DNA of 64,000 nucleotides from Uloborus plumipes (GCA_038373865.1 JAXGGA010003410.1:1-64000), one strand, 5' to 3'. Counted from the first letter of the stretch, positions 21,966 to 34,743 are shown. A program made the numbers and translations. The notes: a model not told the origin generated them from the sequence alone.

Positions 21966-24683
21966 GCCTGTTTTTCCTTTTTTTTGTATTTTTCTGTTCA
22001 AATACTCATTACAAAGTTATAAACATCAGAGCCGCCTTCACTAGGTGATATCCCTAAAGCCCAAAAATAATGTGATACCATTTATATTAATCTTTTATTT
22101 CGAGATTCGCATTTTATAATTTTCAAAGGCCGCCTCTGAACGTCAGAAGTTCCCTAGTTTTAGTTGATATTCCCAAACGCAACGATAGCACTTAGTAAAA
22201 GTACATAACCATTACTTGATTCGTTCAAAAGACGACTTCTTTTTTTTTTTTTTTTGATACAATGTTTGCTACATGTTGGCCATACAGCTGTATATGAGCC
22301 TTAACAGTACCAAGGAGTTTTATTCAAAATAGGGCAACATACAAGTAACACTTCTAAGCCATATTTCGAATGAGATACACAGTTTTTGAAAAAATTTCCC
22401 TAAACTAAAAAATGATCACCCAAGAGACTAGTTGTAAGGACAATATACCTAACACAAAATCTAAAATAAATAAGACTGATAAAGGCCAGGAAAGTACTCG
22501 ACTTAAGTAATAATGAAAAAAGTTTAAAATGATATCATTCGAAAGAGCATAATGAGACATGTCTTTGACCCAAAGATCAAGTGCCCTCGTCCCCTCGTTT
22601 TCGAGATAAGGGGTCTTAAAGTCGGCCGAAAATGAGCCAAATTTGAAGAGTTGGCAAGAAATTGAAGCTAGCTCCAGATTCACCCTTCCGCTGCTTGCTT
22701 GACATCGCATCATTTCCATGTTAGGTCATTCGCAAAGAAAGTAAAAGATGTTTAACGTTAACCCTTTACTTGTATGAACTAAAATAAGGAATGCTGATTA
22801 AGACTATGATGTAGAAAGCAGAGAGCTTTATCCAGAGCAGCGAAAACTTTACAAAGAAGTTAAAGTTTTATCTTTTTACGATTGATAACAATACATTTTA
22901 GAATTTTAGTTATTTGATGTTTTTTTACTGAATTAAGTTGTATGTGTTACTAAATAAATAATTCTTGATAATTAAATAAGTATGGAAAGCAGCTAATATG
23001 AGCTCATGTGCAAAAAAATTAAAGAAAAAATCTTTGGGGTACAAATTAAATTGTCATGGATTATGATATCAGTTCTCCTTTTTAAAAAAAAATCGATGCA
23101 AAAAGTTTCACTATCTGCCAACTCTTAGCAAAAACATATTTTTTTAAATTGAAATCGAGAAAAAATAAATATTTTTTAAAAGAAAACGAATTAGTAAATA
23201 TCAATAGCTGCAAAATTATATCCACGTCGAAAATTACATCAACGGTAGAGGGAAATAATTATTTCCATTCTTAAAATATACTAATAGAGTCGGCATTCAT
23301 TGTAAAAACCCCTGCCGTTCAAACAAATTAGTCGCTGTAGCGAAAAGTCTCTGTAACGTGAATGTAAAACATATTGCATGCTAATTTCGTGCTGTTTAAA
23401 AACACTAGAATAGCTTTTACTAGTTCTGATATATGTTCAACGGGTAGGAAAAGAAAGGTGACAAAATTGTAAATCAATACAAGTTTTAGCTTACTTTTCT
23501 GTAAAAGTAGAAAATAGGTGAAAAAAAATCATGAAAGAAGGCCTGATGCACTGAAAAAAAAAAAACGCTCAAAACAATTGAGTCGAAAAAGCACAACTTA
23601 ATAAAAATAATTAAATACACAGAAAAATTTAAAATAGGAAAGTTGGTTTTGAGCTGCGGAAACTGTGTACCTGTCAGTCTGTCTATTGGTCAGTTTTTCT
23701 GCCCCCCCCCACCGCAATAACTTTTGAGTGCATAGTCCGATTCGATTTTTTTTTTATCGAAAGATCTCAGTGAGGACAATACACTCCCATATTCGACTTT
23801 TTGATTTGAATAATATTTTATTCAATTTCGAATTTCGATTTTTCCCCCTGTCCTCACTTATAACTTTTGAAGGAACAAGTTCGATTCGAGCGAACATTTT
23901 TTTTTTCGAAATATCTCAGAGAAAACATCCTCATTCCTGTTTGATTTTTTTTATTTGAACACATTTTCATTAAATTTTGAGCTTTTTTTTTTTTTTTTTT
24001 GAAAGACCATTCTTACATACCCAGTGATGCAATTGAGCAAAAATGTTTAGGAGAACTCACTTTGAATTATAGGGGACCCATCAAAAGAAAGTGGTTTGAA
24101 AAAATTTATATTTGCAATTTTTACAATTAAAAACCCTAAATATACCCCTCCCCCATACTACAGAATTGTACGAACACTTAAAAAAAATAATTTAAGAAAA
24201 ACAGGAGGTTCAGTTGTCACCTCCTGTTGACAAGGGCCCCTTAACAAGGGGACTCCCCTTAAACAAGGGTGCTTTAATCGCAAATAGTACGATAAAATTG
24301 AATTTTGATGTGTTGTTTAAAATTGTTTTTCCTCTTTGAAAAGCTCTCTGCTTTCCATGTCATAGGCTTGATAGTCGCTTTTTGCTTTAACTCGCACAGG
24401 TAAAAGCAAAAGATTATTGTAAAGCCGTCTTTCAAAGCTTTGCAGATAACCAAAAATGGGAATCAAGTTTCCCGTTGGACGCAAATTGTGTAATCGCACC
24501 GCAGCCTCAGAGGCCTAATGTGACTCAATCGCTTATTAATTAAAAATGTTTCAAAGTACCGATATAATTCCAAAAGTATCAAAAAAAAAAAGCTTTTCTT
24601 ACGAATCTGCTTAAAGAAGATAAAACACGATTTTATTAATAAATTAGTTATCTGCTTACACTCACTTCAGCAACAATTCAACT
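21966..24683. other. Intergenic stretch without recognised gene
   Basis: A 104-codon minus ORF at 22405-22719 (with GTRALDLWVKDMSHYALSND) lacks context and may be part of a dispersed repeat. The direct duplication at 23690-23990 is listed separately. Confidence 0.35.
23690..23990. repeat. Direct duplication of about 140 bp, each unit with ATAACTTTTGA
   Basis: Units start near 23718 and 23858: ATAACTTTTGAGTGCA versus ATAACTTTTGAAGGAACAAG, each followed by TTCGATT, a T run, TCGAAA-ATCTCAG and TTTGA-TTTGAA. Spacing and layout recall the 144-bp repeat at 33363-33950, where (T)ATATCTCAGGAAGT recurs. Possibly a decayed relative. Confidence 0.5.
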
Positions 24684-24687
24684 ACAT

Positions 24688-25625
24688 GGGCGATTCTCTG
24701 TAAACTCGTCATTTTTCACAAGAAATCTGTCCGGGCACGGTTTTTTGAAATGTTCGTATAATTATAATACTATTGCTCAGATAATGAATCTATTACTTTG
24801 GTTTGAAAGAGGGCCGATTGAAGTTTGTTTTCTGATAAATCATGATAGGGGGTACGTCCCCCGCCTAGTATAATTAGGCAGGGGACTGTGCTAGGTGACT
24901 GTGTTTTTGCTCTTCTTTGCGTAATATCTGCAAAACTATTGGCACATAATTAGTTAGGAGACTACCTATCAATTTTGGCACAAATAGTGGACATAATAAC
25001 TAATATGTTTTATAATTAAATTAATTGACATTAATAAAATCACTTCCCAGAGGACTGTTTTCGAAACGACCCTGATGCATACTTTCATCACAAATGTGGC
25101 TCTCAAACTAAGCATAGTAACGTTTCAACACCGTTCTCGGCGATTTCGGCAAATTGACACTAATTACTTTAAACTTCATGTCAAAAAGAATTTGCAAAAG
25201 TTATAGATTTTTCGTAAAACAGCTTTGAATTTGTTTCAGGGGACTGTTTGAAAAAACTCTGGACAGAATTCACATGACAATTTTAAGTTTTAGAAATATG
25301 TAATTATACCTTATTTCATTAGAAAAATATAGCGTCATTATTCTATTTTTAGATATTAATTGCCAAATTTATGTAGTGTTAATAGGTTTTTTGAAAGATT
25401 ATCTTTAACAGTTAGACTATGGGATTGGGACAGCCAGGGGACTGTGCTTTTAGCGCTTAGACAATTTCTAGAAAAAAAAAATTAAATTGTTATCACTCCA
25501 AATACAATTGTGCCACAAAGTATTAATGCTTTACTTGTATTAAGAGCGATAATTACTTTATTACACTTTATTATTTTTTAATACTCAGTCCGGACAGCCA
25601 ATTACCAATTTACAGAGAATCGCCC
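24688..25625. mobile_element. 938-bp TIR element with four GGACTGT words
   Basis: The left end GGGCGATTCTCTGTAAA (24688) is mirrored by TTTACAGAGAATCGCCC ending at 25625. Flanks are ACAT on both sides (24684-24687 and 25626-25629). Inside, (A/G)GGGACTGT-type words occur with GGACTGT at 24883, 25052, 25241 and 25439, spaced 169-198 bp. CTGTCCGG sits near the left end and GTCCGGACAG near the right end. No transposase. Confidence 0.75.
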
Positions 25626-25784
25626 ACATAAGAACTATGTTTTTCAATCTAAAAGGTGTCTCTCTAAAATAATCCTACAAAAAGCACGCAGTTCAAGATT
25701 ATAATTGCAGAATGCATCGGTCTGCAGATATTATAGCAATAGAGATTTTTATAGCAATAGGCCAATACATAAAATGCATCTATC

Positions 25785-26075
25785 GTTGGTTGGTTGGTGT
25801 GGTTGGGTTTGTTGGTTGTATTGAGTTTTATTGGCGCAACTGCCTTAGTAAGCCATACTACGCCAAACGATGGTTTTATGCAAAAAAATTGAAGAAATGT
25901 TAGAGCTAAAATTATATAAAATATAAAGTTTACAATTGCAAATGATAAGACGGAAGCAAGAATTATCTAGTCATTTTGGTAGGTTGGTTGGTTTGATTGG
26001 ATTTATTGGCGCAAAAGCCTCATAAGCAATACTGCACCAAGCGACATTTATGCTTAAAATAAAGGTATGCAAAAA
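25785..26075. repeat. Two direct copies of a GGTTGG...TTATTGGCGCAA dispersed repeat
   Basis: GGTTTGTTGG...GAGTTTTATTGGCGCAACTG with ATACTACGCCAAACGA (25800-25872), and GGTTTGATTGGATTTATTGG with CGCAAAAGCC and ATACTGCACCAAGCGA (25985-26045). They are about 180 bp apart, same orientation. Resembles SINE-like repeats seen in arthropods, but I cannot name it. Confidence 0.5.
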
Positions 26076-26980
26076 CAAATATTATTGAAATGCGACGGAC
26101 ATAAAACCTAAATTTTAAGAATATTTCTAAAAGATACACATTTACAAAGTTTAAATTCTGAACAAGTCTAAATTAAAAACTGTTTAAAAAAGTCGATAAA
26201 AACCAGTAACAGAATAGACGATATAATGCAAGTGCATCTATGGTTTGAAAATTGTAAAGAAAAAATATATAACAATTAATTTGTTAGTGTCAATTTATAA
26301 AAATAATGAAATGAAAAAATAGTTTAGAACATAATTTGAAATGAAAATAGCAGTTAATGTTTTTTTTTTTTTTTTTTCAATTTGTTACGGTTTTTATCTC
26401 TGGATGCCTAACGTCGCCATAAGAAATTTCTTTAGATGACATTCAAATTGCTCTAATCACGTTACTAAATAAACAGCATACCGAAGTTATGCAGATCAGC
26501 AATGAGTATGTACATTTTTGCATCAACTGCTTTCAACCTAATTTATGGAACAAAATGAATTATTCTCTTAACTTAGCTTCTTCCGGGCATCATAAAAGTA
26601 CATTAATATTTGAAAAATGGTAAACTCAATTTGTTGTGTCATAAAAAGAGATAACAGAAGCAATCGTCAAGTGATTTATGATGTACTTTGCCGTTTAGCA
26701 GTAAAACGCGATTATTTACCAGGATACTTGTCGCAAACACAAACAACGAAGAGAATAAATCCATTAACCGAAGCCGTTTCTGGAAAACGTCAGCAAAAAT
26801 GTATCTTTATTGGAAAGGAATTGCTGGCAATGAGATAACGTCAGTTGTCATAAATCATAGAAAAATTCTAACTATGCGTGGAAAAATTTAGGTGTATGCG
26901 AAAAAATATATTGCATGTTTTTTAAATCAATGGCTATTTTTTCATGTAATGAAGAAAAAAACTATAATTTGTCTTTAACG
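26076..26980. other. AT-rich stretch, no gene supported
   Basis: Two overlapping ORFs of 67-73 codons at 26617-26891 lie in different frames without splice or domain support. Confidence 0.35.
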
Positions 26981-26986
26981 TGTGTG

Positions 26987-27073
<87 letters not shown>

Positions 27074-27094
27074 GTGTGTGTGTGTGTGTGTGTG

Positions 27095-27126
<32 letters not shown>

Positions 27127-27139
27127 TGTGTGTGTGTGT

Positions 27140-27170
<31 letters not shown>

Positions 27171-27199
27171 TGTGTGTGTTGTGTGTGTGGTGTGTGTGT

Positions 27200-27235
<36 letters not shown>

Positions 27236-27253
27236 GTGTAGTGTGTGTGTGTT
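26981..27253. repeat. (GT)n microsatellite, about 270 bp, interrupted
   Basis: Nearly pure GT/TG with scattered GG, TTG and GA interruptions. Cys-Val ORFs on the plus strand and Thr-His on the minus strand are artefacts of the repeat. Confidence 0.95.
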
Positions 27254-27462
27254 GAATAGACTTAAGCATATAGGACAAAAACTAATTTTGCTAGTTTTAC
27301 AAACTATTTCTTTACTTTTTGGTCCACAAGCAACTGGTAAAGTTTATAGAGATAAATAAACAAAACACGTGCATTAAAGTGGGTGATAAATGAAATAAAA
27401 TAGCCGAATTTCTCAATTTTAGCAATTACAGTTTTTATTGAACAATGATAAATTTCTATGTG

Positions 27463-27726
27463 TTTTTTTTTTTTTTTTCAAACTCAAACGTCGTGTAGTA
27501 CCTCTTCTAAATTGGCAGTTTGCTAACGTCTCACGTCCCAGTACTTCACAACCCGCTCACCGGCACAAGGAACGACTCCTATGCAAGACTTGGTGAACAC
27601 TGGTGGTAGATGGCGCATCTGTTGAGTTGCCGGGTCACTATTATGGGCCTACGAATATGTGTTTTTCTCGGGGTTTGATCGAAGGCCATTTGTAATGGTA
27701 ACCTAGTAATTGAACCACTGAGCCAA
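27463..27726 (-). mobile_element. Full-length-looking tRNA-derived SINE
   Basis: Minus strand: box A TGGCTCAGTGG (from about 27723), box-B-like CTTCGATCAAACCCC, a body with CCCATAATAGTGACCCGGCA and GGGTTGTGAAGTACTGGGAC, then a 16-base A tail (T run at 27463-27478). The body matches 9735-9890. Head, body and tail are all present, so this is the best reference copy of that family here. Confidence 0.65.
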
Positions 27727-29313
27727 AAAAGCTAGAAGTCTAGTAGTAAAAGTTGGTTATGTGAGCTCAGACGTACGCCATACACTTATAGCAATTCATC
27801 ATTGCGAAAATTGCGTGGTTTGAATTCGAAAGGTATTTTTGTCAAAAATTATTTTTCTATTTAAATTAAACCAAATATTCAAAAGTAATAACTAAATTAG
27901 AGACTGGAATTGTATAACCCCTAAATATATTTGTTTATCACAGCATACAAGAAAGCCTCAGGGTCCAAAATATGATCTTAACTGTGACCTATTGCGTCCA
28001 GTTTTGAACAGAAATCAGAGCAACGAATTCTCTGAATATAGAACATAATTTAAAATACAAAAGTAAAAAAAATAAATAAATAAAAAATCACGAAACGATT
28101 ATTAAATTTTGCATACATGGTTTAAAAAATTACCTTTTTTGTTACTAATAAACATTATCCGAACTAGCATTTTAATTTTTTATCGTGGCATTAGAGTGTA
28201 TTAAAATTTGTCAAATTAATTTAGAAAAGAAGCAATTTATTTCAATTTCGAAAAGTTTTGCAAGCCAATTGGAGAGCAGTATGGCTTCCTGTAGTTCAAG
28301 CTTTCTCGCAGAAAGTAGACAAATTACAAGTAGGCGTCAAAAAACAACATCATAGTAGTTAAAATGTAGATGTTGTTTTAAAACCAGGAGGCCTATTTCA
28401 CTTTCACAAGGCACAAAAATCGAACAGAAAAGAAAACTGGTCACAACTTGCTTTTCCGTGCACTAAAACTTTTTCAATTCACTTCTTTATGAATATTTGT
28501 TAACCCAAAATATATTTCTATGTATTTTTAATGGAATTTCTATGCACAATTTCTGCATCAGTCACTTAAACAATAGCCATTTATTCGCTACAAGTACCGA
28601 AAAAATTTAGCAGCATTTGTTTTGCAACTGGTTTTAAAAGTACATAAATGTTTTTCACTTCAAAAAACAAAATTGCTACAGCAATTACGCTTTTTAGTAA
28701 ATAGAACAAGAATCTTCAACGCAAATTTAAAATGAAATCCTCGTGCTTAAGTTTTGTTTTTATTTTGTTTAAAAAGCATCTAGAGTACTTCAGTGTTTGC
28801 CTGAAATGATGCAAATTTGTTTTTATTCAGCACATGATTGATTGCCGTTTCAGCAAAGAAAAGTGGAGATGATCTAGGCTTTTTCCCTTTTTATTGTGAA
28901 GAAAGAACGATTGAATGAAAAATCATCTTACGCTTCTTGGTTATTGTGCTACGAATTGGAAGAAAACTGAACAAAAGCGCTGTTTTAAGGATACTTAAAA
29001 TAATTATGATGAGATAAAAAGTTTTGAATGGGACAGCTCTAAAATTGTGATTTTTGAGGTACAATGCCTTTTTTGCTGTTTTGCATTTGCTGTGCAAGAA
29101 AAAATCGAGATACGCTTGTTTTTGGAAGAGCATTGCATTGTCTAAAGGTAAGCATTTGAGCAAAAAATTTTAAGGCAATATTATTTTATGCAGAACAAAT
29201 CTGCAAGTAAAACTGCGTTAAATATCAGGTGAGGTTTAAATTAGTTTTAATCACAAATGAATTAGTTTAAATAGGTTAGAAAGTTTAATATAAAAAATAA
29301 AACTTTGTTTATT
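27727..29313. other. AT-rich stretch, no gene supported
   Basis: A 90-codon minus ORF at 28891-29163 contains a hydrophobic run (FYLIIIILSILKTALLFSF) but has no other support. Confidence 0.35.
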
Positions 29314-29317
29314 TTAA

Positions 29318-29837
29318 CCCTTCACTGCACGATTTTTAATTACAGATAATTATTTTTATGAAAAAAATCATATGTTACCTCTAAATAGCCCTGAAATCAG
29401 GAAAAATGAAGAAAAAAATTAATCTTAAAAATTTGCACCAAAATTGATGTTTTAATTGTTTGTTCAACATATGGCACAAAGCACATAGTATATGCTCATA
29501 CTGATAAGTGTAATAATCTACAATGTGTTTTGTGCCATAAGTGGAACAAACAAATTTTTGCCACTAAGTACAGCATATATATTTAAACATTTTAGAACAG
29601 AAGAAATAATGACTAAGCACACTTCTTACTGTAATGCAGATACTCTATTTTTCAAAAGCAAGAACTGTAATACTTAGACTATAGTGCAACTAACTAGTGC
29701 ATAAAAACCACAATAAACTGTTATAGCAATGTTCCAGAAGGGGCACAAAGCTCAGTTTAACTGCATTTAAATATCAGAGGAATATATGAGGGTTTTTTTT
29801 GGTTTGTGCCAGATCAGGCACATCATGCAGTGAAGGG
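29318..29837. mobile_element. piggyBac-like MITE (TTAA, CCCTTCACTGCA)
   Basis: TTAA (29314-29317), CCCTTCACTGCACGAT, interior, ATCATGCAGTGAAGGG, TTAA (29838-29841). The TIRs match at 15 of 16 positions over 520 bp. No transposase. The cleanest TTAA element in the window. Confidence 0.75.
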
Positions 29838-30053
29838 TTAATGTCTATAGATTTAAAACTTTAATAATTAGATAGAAACCAACATTTTCTTTCACATGCT
29901 TTCCAAAAACTGTATCTAAAAAGGTTATCCTTACACACCTGTTCCAGATATTTGCTAGTTTTCTTTTCTAAAACAAGCAACTATGTTTTTTTCTTATATC
30001 TTCAATGAAAAAATCGATTCATACAATGAAGACAACATATACAAACAGGTTAA

Positions 30054-30286
30054 CCCTTTCTGGACAACATTTTTTCCAATCAAGGAAACAATTTTTTCCT
30101 TCCAAATCTCGATCAAGGTAGACCATAGGAAGCACACCTACATATTTTTGAAGGACTTACTGCTGCCGGCAGATACGAATGTGCCAAAAGCGTCACAATG
30201 TTCTATTGTGGAATAAATCACTTAACAACTGAGGCAAAATAATTCTGGAGGTATGTGCCGAATTCGGCACACCTGACGTTAAAGGG
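30054..30286. mobile_element. Probable piggyBac-like MITE (TTAA/TTAG)
   Basis: TTAA (30050-30053) then CCCTTTCTGGACAAC; right end CCTGACGTTAAAGGG then TTAG (30287-30290). Only about 6 terminal bases match. TGCCGAATTCGGCA palindrome near 30256-30269. Confidence 0.45.
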
Positions 30287-30290
30287 TTAG

Positions 30291-33060
30291 TAAGAAACAA
30301 ATTAGCAATGCAAAGAATTAAATAAAAATGGAGATCAATTCTAGGTGCAGATACTAGAAGAGAGTTCTTAATTTTTCTAGAGCTCCAAAATAATTTCGAA
30401 AAGTTAGTTTTAAAATTAGGGCAAACAAATAATAAAGTACAAGGCAAATATTATAAAAGGTTTGTATTAATGAATATACTTCACTCAATTGCGCACAAAA
30501 GACACTGGAAATCGAGAATAAAAATGAAGTGTGATTCTAATAAGCAGAGAGTAAAGTAAAAAACAAAGCATAGCGATTTGAACTTCATTCAAAAAATAAC
30601 ATTATCTTTCTCATCTTAGACTAAAAATGTAGTAAAACCAAGAATCAAGCTTCGAGTCAATTTTCGTAAAAAAAAGCAGATCATGCATTTAATTTGACTC
30701 GCTGACAACGGGTTGCCAGATATCGCTTTATAACACGACATAAACCTTAACTAACTATTAAAAAATTAACAAGAATTTCGTTTTGAAGTTGCAAGCTTTT
30801 TACACAATCTGGGCTTTCTGGCGGGTGGCTATCTAAATAAAACCTAAAATAACATAGATGTTAAAGTGTAAAGTAAAGAGGAAAAGTTATATTTAATAGG
30901 ATGTGAAAGTGGTGTTAGGATATGTTCTCCAAATTATAAACCTAAAATCACACGGATGTTGAATATATATGAATGAAATAGTAAGTGCTACTTAATATAA
31001 AATGAAAATGTACTTTGGCTTAGTACATGAATTGTAACCTAAATTTGACGATCGGTTAAAAAAGCACAAGTTAAATACTAGAACATCAATCATGTAGTCA
31101 TAAAATGAAAAACTGGCTCATGATAAGGGAAATCGTACAACTTGTAAATGCTACTTATTGTGGAGCAATTTGGAGGAATACTAAAAGTTATCAAAATGTA
31201 GCAAAAGAAAATATTTTTGACAAGGTGACCAGTAACATAGAAAAGCAAAATTAATTACCAATATTAAGAACTGCACGTTATTGCAATTGCACCACAAGAG
31301 CAATCGAAATTTTTTTGCAAGAAATACAAATTATGATCAAACTTTCTAAGAAAGCTTAATCAAATGGTCTTCTAAAAATAGAAAAAATAATTATGAAGTT
31401 GAAGGAAAAAATTTTATTCTCGAAAATTGGTCAGAATTGAGCAAGTTAAAGTTATGTGATGTTATAAAGCTTGGTTTGAATCGTTTTTGCAAAAAAGGAG
31501 TTCAGTAAAATAGCATAAGAATAAAAATTATATTTAGGAACTACTAATATTCTCTTTAAAATCTTCAAAAATATTTTTTTTTTACAATTAATCCATTTGG
31601 TAACTTTTTGGCAGTATTTAGAAGGTACTGGAATAGTAACATTCAGTTACTGCACTCTTATTTCGAAACTCCAATGTCAACTGATAATTGCTCAACTTAC
31701 GGGTTCCAAATCAGCTCTTCCCAAAAAGTAGGTTAATGAAAGAATAATTCATACACAAGATAATGACCAAAGTGTTTATCGACAGCGCTCTGTGATTATC
31801 GGGAACAGTGTCGAGAAATTGGTCATTAAGGACCGCAGTCCGACTAGTTATTTCTAAAGTTTTCCCCGTTAATAATTGATTAAATGCGCTTTAAGGACAA
31901 TATTTAGGGGAAATCATAGCATTGGTAACCCGCATTATATGATTTATAACCTTTAATGTAATTAGAGTATATTTGTCACATTTAGATAAGATATACTGTA
32001 TACTTTATAGCTTTAAAACATTAATCTAGTAGAGATAGTTTTAAAGAAAATGCAGAAGTCTAGTTTAACAGAACTTGGAGTTAAGCAATCACACTGGTTT
32101 TACAGCACATTTGTTTTTTTATTTAGTAATATGATAAATAGAAGACTTTAAAAATAATGCAAAATTAGTTAAAAGATAAATTAAATATTTTCAGTAAAAA
32201 AAGGTATAAATACCTCATAAGGGGCATATTTCGGGAATTTAATACTTTGAGCAAATATCATTAAAAAAATTTGGTTTAGAACAGATTGCTCATAAATTAT
32301 GCTGACGCTGTTGCCAATACACATATGAATAAAGTATGTGAGTAATGAACGTAAATGCTTTCAATTACATCCTAGAAGAATTTTTTCTCGGATTACGTTT
32401 AACCCTAGATATCACCAATCTCTGCATTGAAAAAGAGTTCCTTGAAACCCTGAAAAACGTGTCTGCAATCAATATGCTGTTTTATGTTTGAAATGAGTTG
32501 CTTAGTGTTATTACTAAGCAATTGTGTTTTATGAAACTGTTCCAAACAAAATCTAGCAATAAAAAACAATCTTTAAAAATAAAAAAAATCAAATCGCGTA
32601 AGCATTTTTCTGAATTTAAACTAGGCCTTCTCAACATGGTAAAGTTTTTTTATAAAGCGTCATTAAAGACTTCATGAAAATCAAGTAAAAATTGAAAAAT
32701 ATAAGTCTCTAAATGATTTGCTTAAAGAAATGACAAAAACAGAGAGAGAGAGAGCACAACACTAAAAGCATTAGTAAAACTTCAACTTAAAGTATCAAAA
32801 GTATTATTGAAGAATACGCAATCATTCTCTTAATCTAATCGCTGCAGTTTCACAGAACATGTGACGAAATTGGAGTCAGAAAATGAGTTTCCACGATGTC
32901 CAAAGCTAATAAATGACAACTTTGGAAAAAAGGAAATTGTTTCAGACCAAAAACAAAAACGTAACGCAATAGACATTATATGACAGCTTAATACGCGAGA
33001 GTCGAATGGAAAATGGCGCGAGGACTTATTTAATAATTTCCAGTTTGAAACTGTCTTTTT
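30291..33060. other. AT-rich stretch, no gene recognised
   Basis: No ORF with context, no TIR pair and no SINE boxes recognised over about 2.8 kb. Small (GA)n near 32742. Confidence 0.4.
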
Positions 33061-33182
33061 ACTTTCTTCTATATCTAATATATAGAAGAAAGTATTGGTT
33101 TCGTGAAAATTTTCGAATGTCGAATTTTGACGGATTTGCACGTTTTGAGGTGCGCTGAGTCCATTTCGACCATTTTTGGAAA

Positions 33183-33243
33183 ATGTCTGTCTGTGTGTCT
33201 GTCTGTGTGTCTGTCTGTCTGTGTGTGAGTCTGTATGTGTGTG
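33183..33243. repeat. (GTCT/GTGT)n microsatellite
   Basis: Alternating CTGTCTGTGTG units just downstream of the Helitron 5' end. Minus-strand ORFs with TDRQTHRQT derive from it. Confidence 0.85.
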
Positions 33244-33362
33244 ACCAGTTTTTGTGGCCGCGCTAGAGCAAAAACTACTGCATGAAATCGAACAAAAATT
33301 TTTGCACATATGTACCACCATGTGAACTGGTGCACCTGACTTTGTTTAGCGAATTCCTCCAA

Positions 33363-33950
33363 GGGGGGTGGAGCAATCGCACGTGCTCTGCGCGGGGGTG
33401 ATTGCTATATCTCAGGAAGTAAAAGGCGGAATCAAACGAAAATTGGTCCATAGGTAGACCCTACTGAGTACAGGTGCTGATTCAATTTGTTTGTCAATAT
33501 CTTGAAGGGGGGTGGAGCAATCGCACGTGTTCTGCGCGGGGGTGATTGCTATATCTCAAGAAGTAATCGGCGGAATCAAACGAAAATTGGTTTGTAGGTA
33601 GACCCTACTGAGTACAGGAGCTGATTCAATTTGTTTGTCAATATCTCGAAGGGGGGTGGAGCAATCGCACGTGTTCTGCGCGGGGGTGACTGCTATATCT
33701 CAGGAAGTTACCGGCGGAATCAAACGAAAATTGGTCCATAGGTAGACCCTACTGAGTACAGGTGTTGATTTGATTTGTTTGTCAATATCTCGAAGGGGGG
33801 TGGAGCAATCGCACGTGTTCTGCGTGGGGGTGACTGCTATATCTCAGAAAGTAACCGGCAGAATCAAACGAAAATAGGTTCATAGGTAGACCCTATTGAG
33901 TACAAAAGCTGATTCAATTTGTGTGTCAATATCTCAAAGGGGGGTGGAGC
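33363..33950. repeat. 144-bp minisatellite, about four units
   Basis: GGGGGGTGGAGCAATCGCAC recurs at about 33363, 33507, 33651 and 33795, with a diverged fifth start at about 33939; the spacing is a constant 144 bp. Each unit contains GCGGGGGTGATTGCTATATC and AGGTAGACCCTACTGAGTAC. The first four are about 90% identical by eye. Confidence 0.85.
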
Positions 33951-34743
33951 AATCAAAAGTGCTTATTTTGTCATTGCACCTACTGTATCTCGGGAAATAT
34001 TGCTGCGATTTGAATGAAATTTGGAATAACACTAACTCATTCTGGAAGCAAGCATCGATTAAATTTTGGCGCCAATCGCCCCAGGGGGAGGGTGGGGTGA
34101 TTTTTGCGCTTAGTCAACAATGCGAAAAATTAATTCATTAAAAAATCGCTTTCACGCTATTTAATTATCAAAACAGCTGAAAACTTTCAATGATTTGAAA
34201 TTTTTAACTATTGCCAATTTCTTTTTACTAAAAATAAAATGTTTGCAATTAATCTAAACAAGGCTTTTGCAATGATTTCCAATTTCGCTCATTGATTCTG
34301 CATTTGCCGGGTTATTACGATAATTGGGAAATTGGAGCTGCTGTCTCCAATTATTCTGGCGAGTACGTATTTTATTTTGTAACCGGAATTCATAAGATAG
34401 ATATAGAAGAAAGTTTCGTGACGGCCACGACAGCTAGTTTCCCTTGTTTTTTCTAGAAGACGTGAAGCTTTTAGTAACTAAATCTGATCTTGTTAGAAAA
34501 GTGCTTGAAGTTTTCCTCTTTTTTCTTTTTACTTGCGCTGAAGGAGATTCCTTTTAGAGTGAAGAAAATTTAATTTCAAGATCCCATCTTTTTTTAGTAA
34601 ACAACAATATAGAAATTATGGAATACTCTTGCGTGCATCATTATACTTTGTGAGTTTCAAACAAAATATTTAAATATTATGAATGTATCATTGTTCAATA
34701 ATTTTATTTGTGAAAAAATAACCAGTAAAATCATCTTAAAGCA

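Larger units (their letters stand above)
33074..34437 (+). mobile_element. Helitron-type element, 1.36 kb, non-autonomous
   Basis: 5' end TCTAATATATAGAAGAAAGT preceded by A. 3' end: hairpin TCGTGACGGCCACGA followed by CAGCTAG and then T (34438). TC at 5', hairpin plus CTRR at 3' and A|T insertion are Helitron hallmarks. The 5' terminus also forms a palindrome with flanking CTTTCTTCTATAT. The interior holds a GT/CT microsatellite and a 144-bp minisatellite. No Rep/helicase. Confidence 0.6.

Noticed and set aside
22405..22719. 104-codon minus ORF
   Set aside because: No recognised domain, no splice sites in phase, no neighbouring exons; possibly part of a dispersed repeat.
26915..27359. ORFs of 61-125 codons rich in Cys-Val or Thr-His
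   Set aside because: They are translations of the (GT)n microsatellite on each strand.
32830..33362. Minus ORFs of 95-163 codons
   Set aside because: They read through the Helitron 5' end and its GTCT/GTGT microsatellite (TDRQTHRQT).
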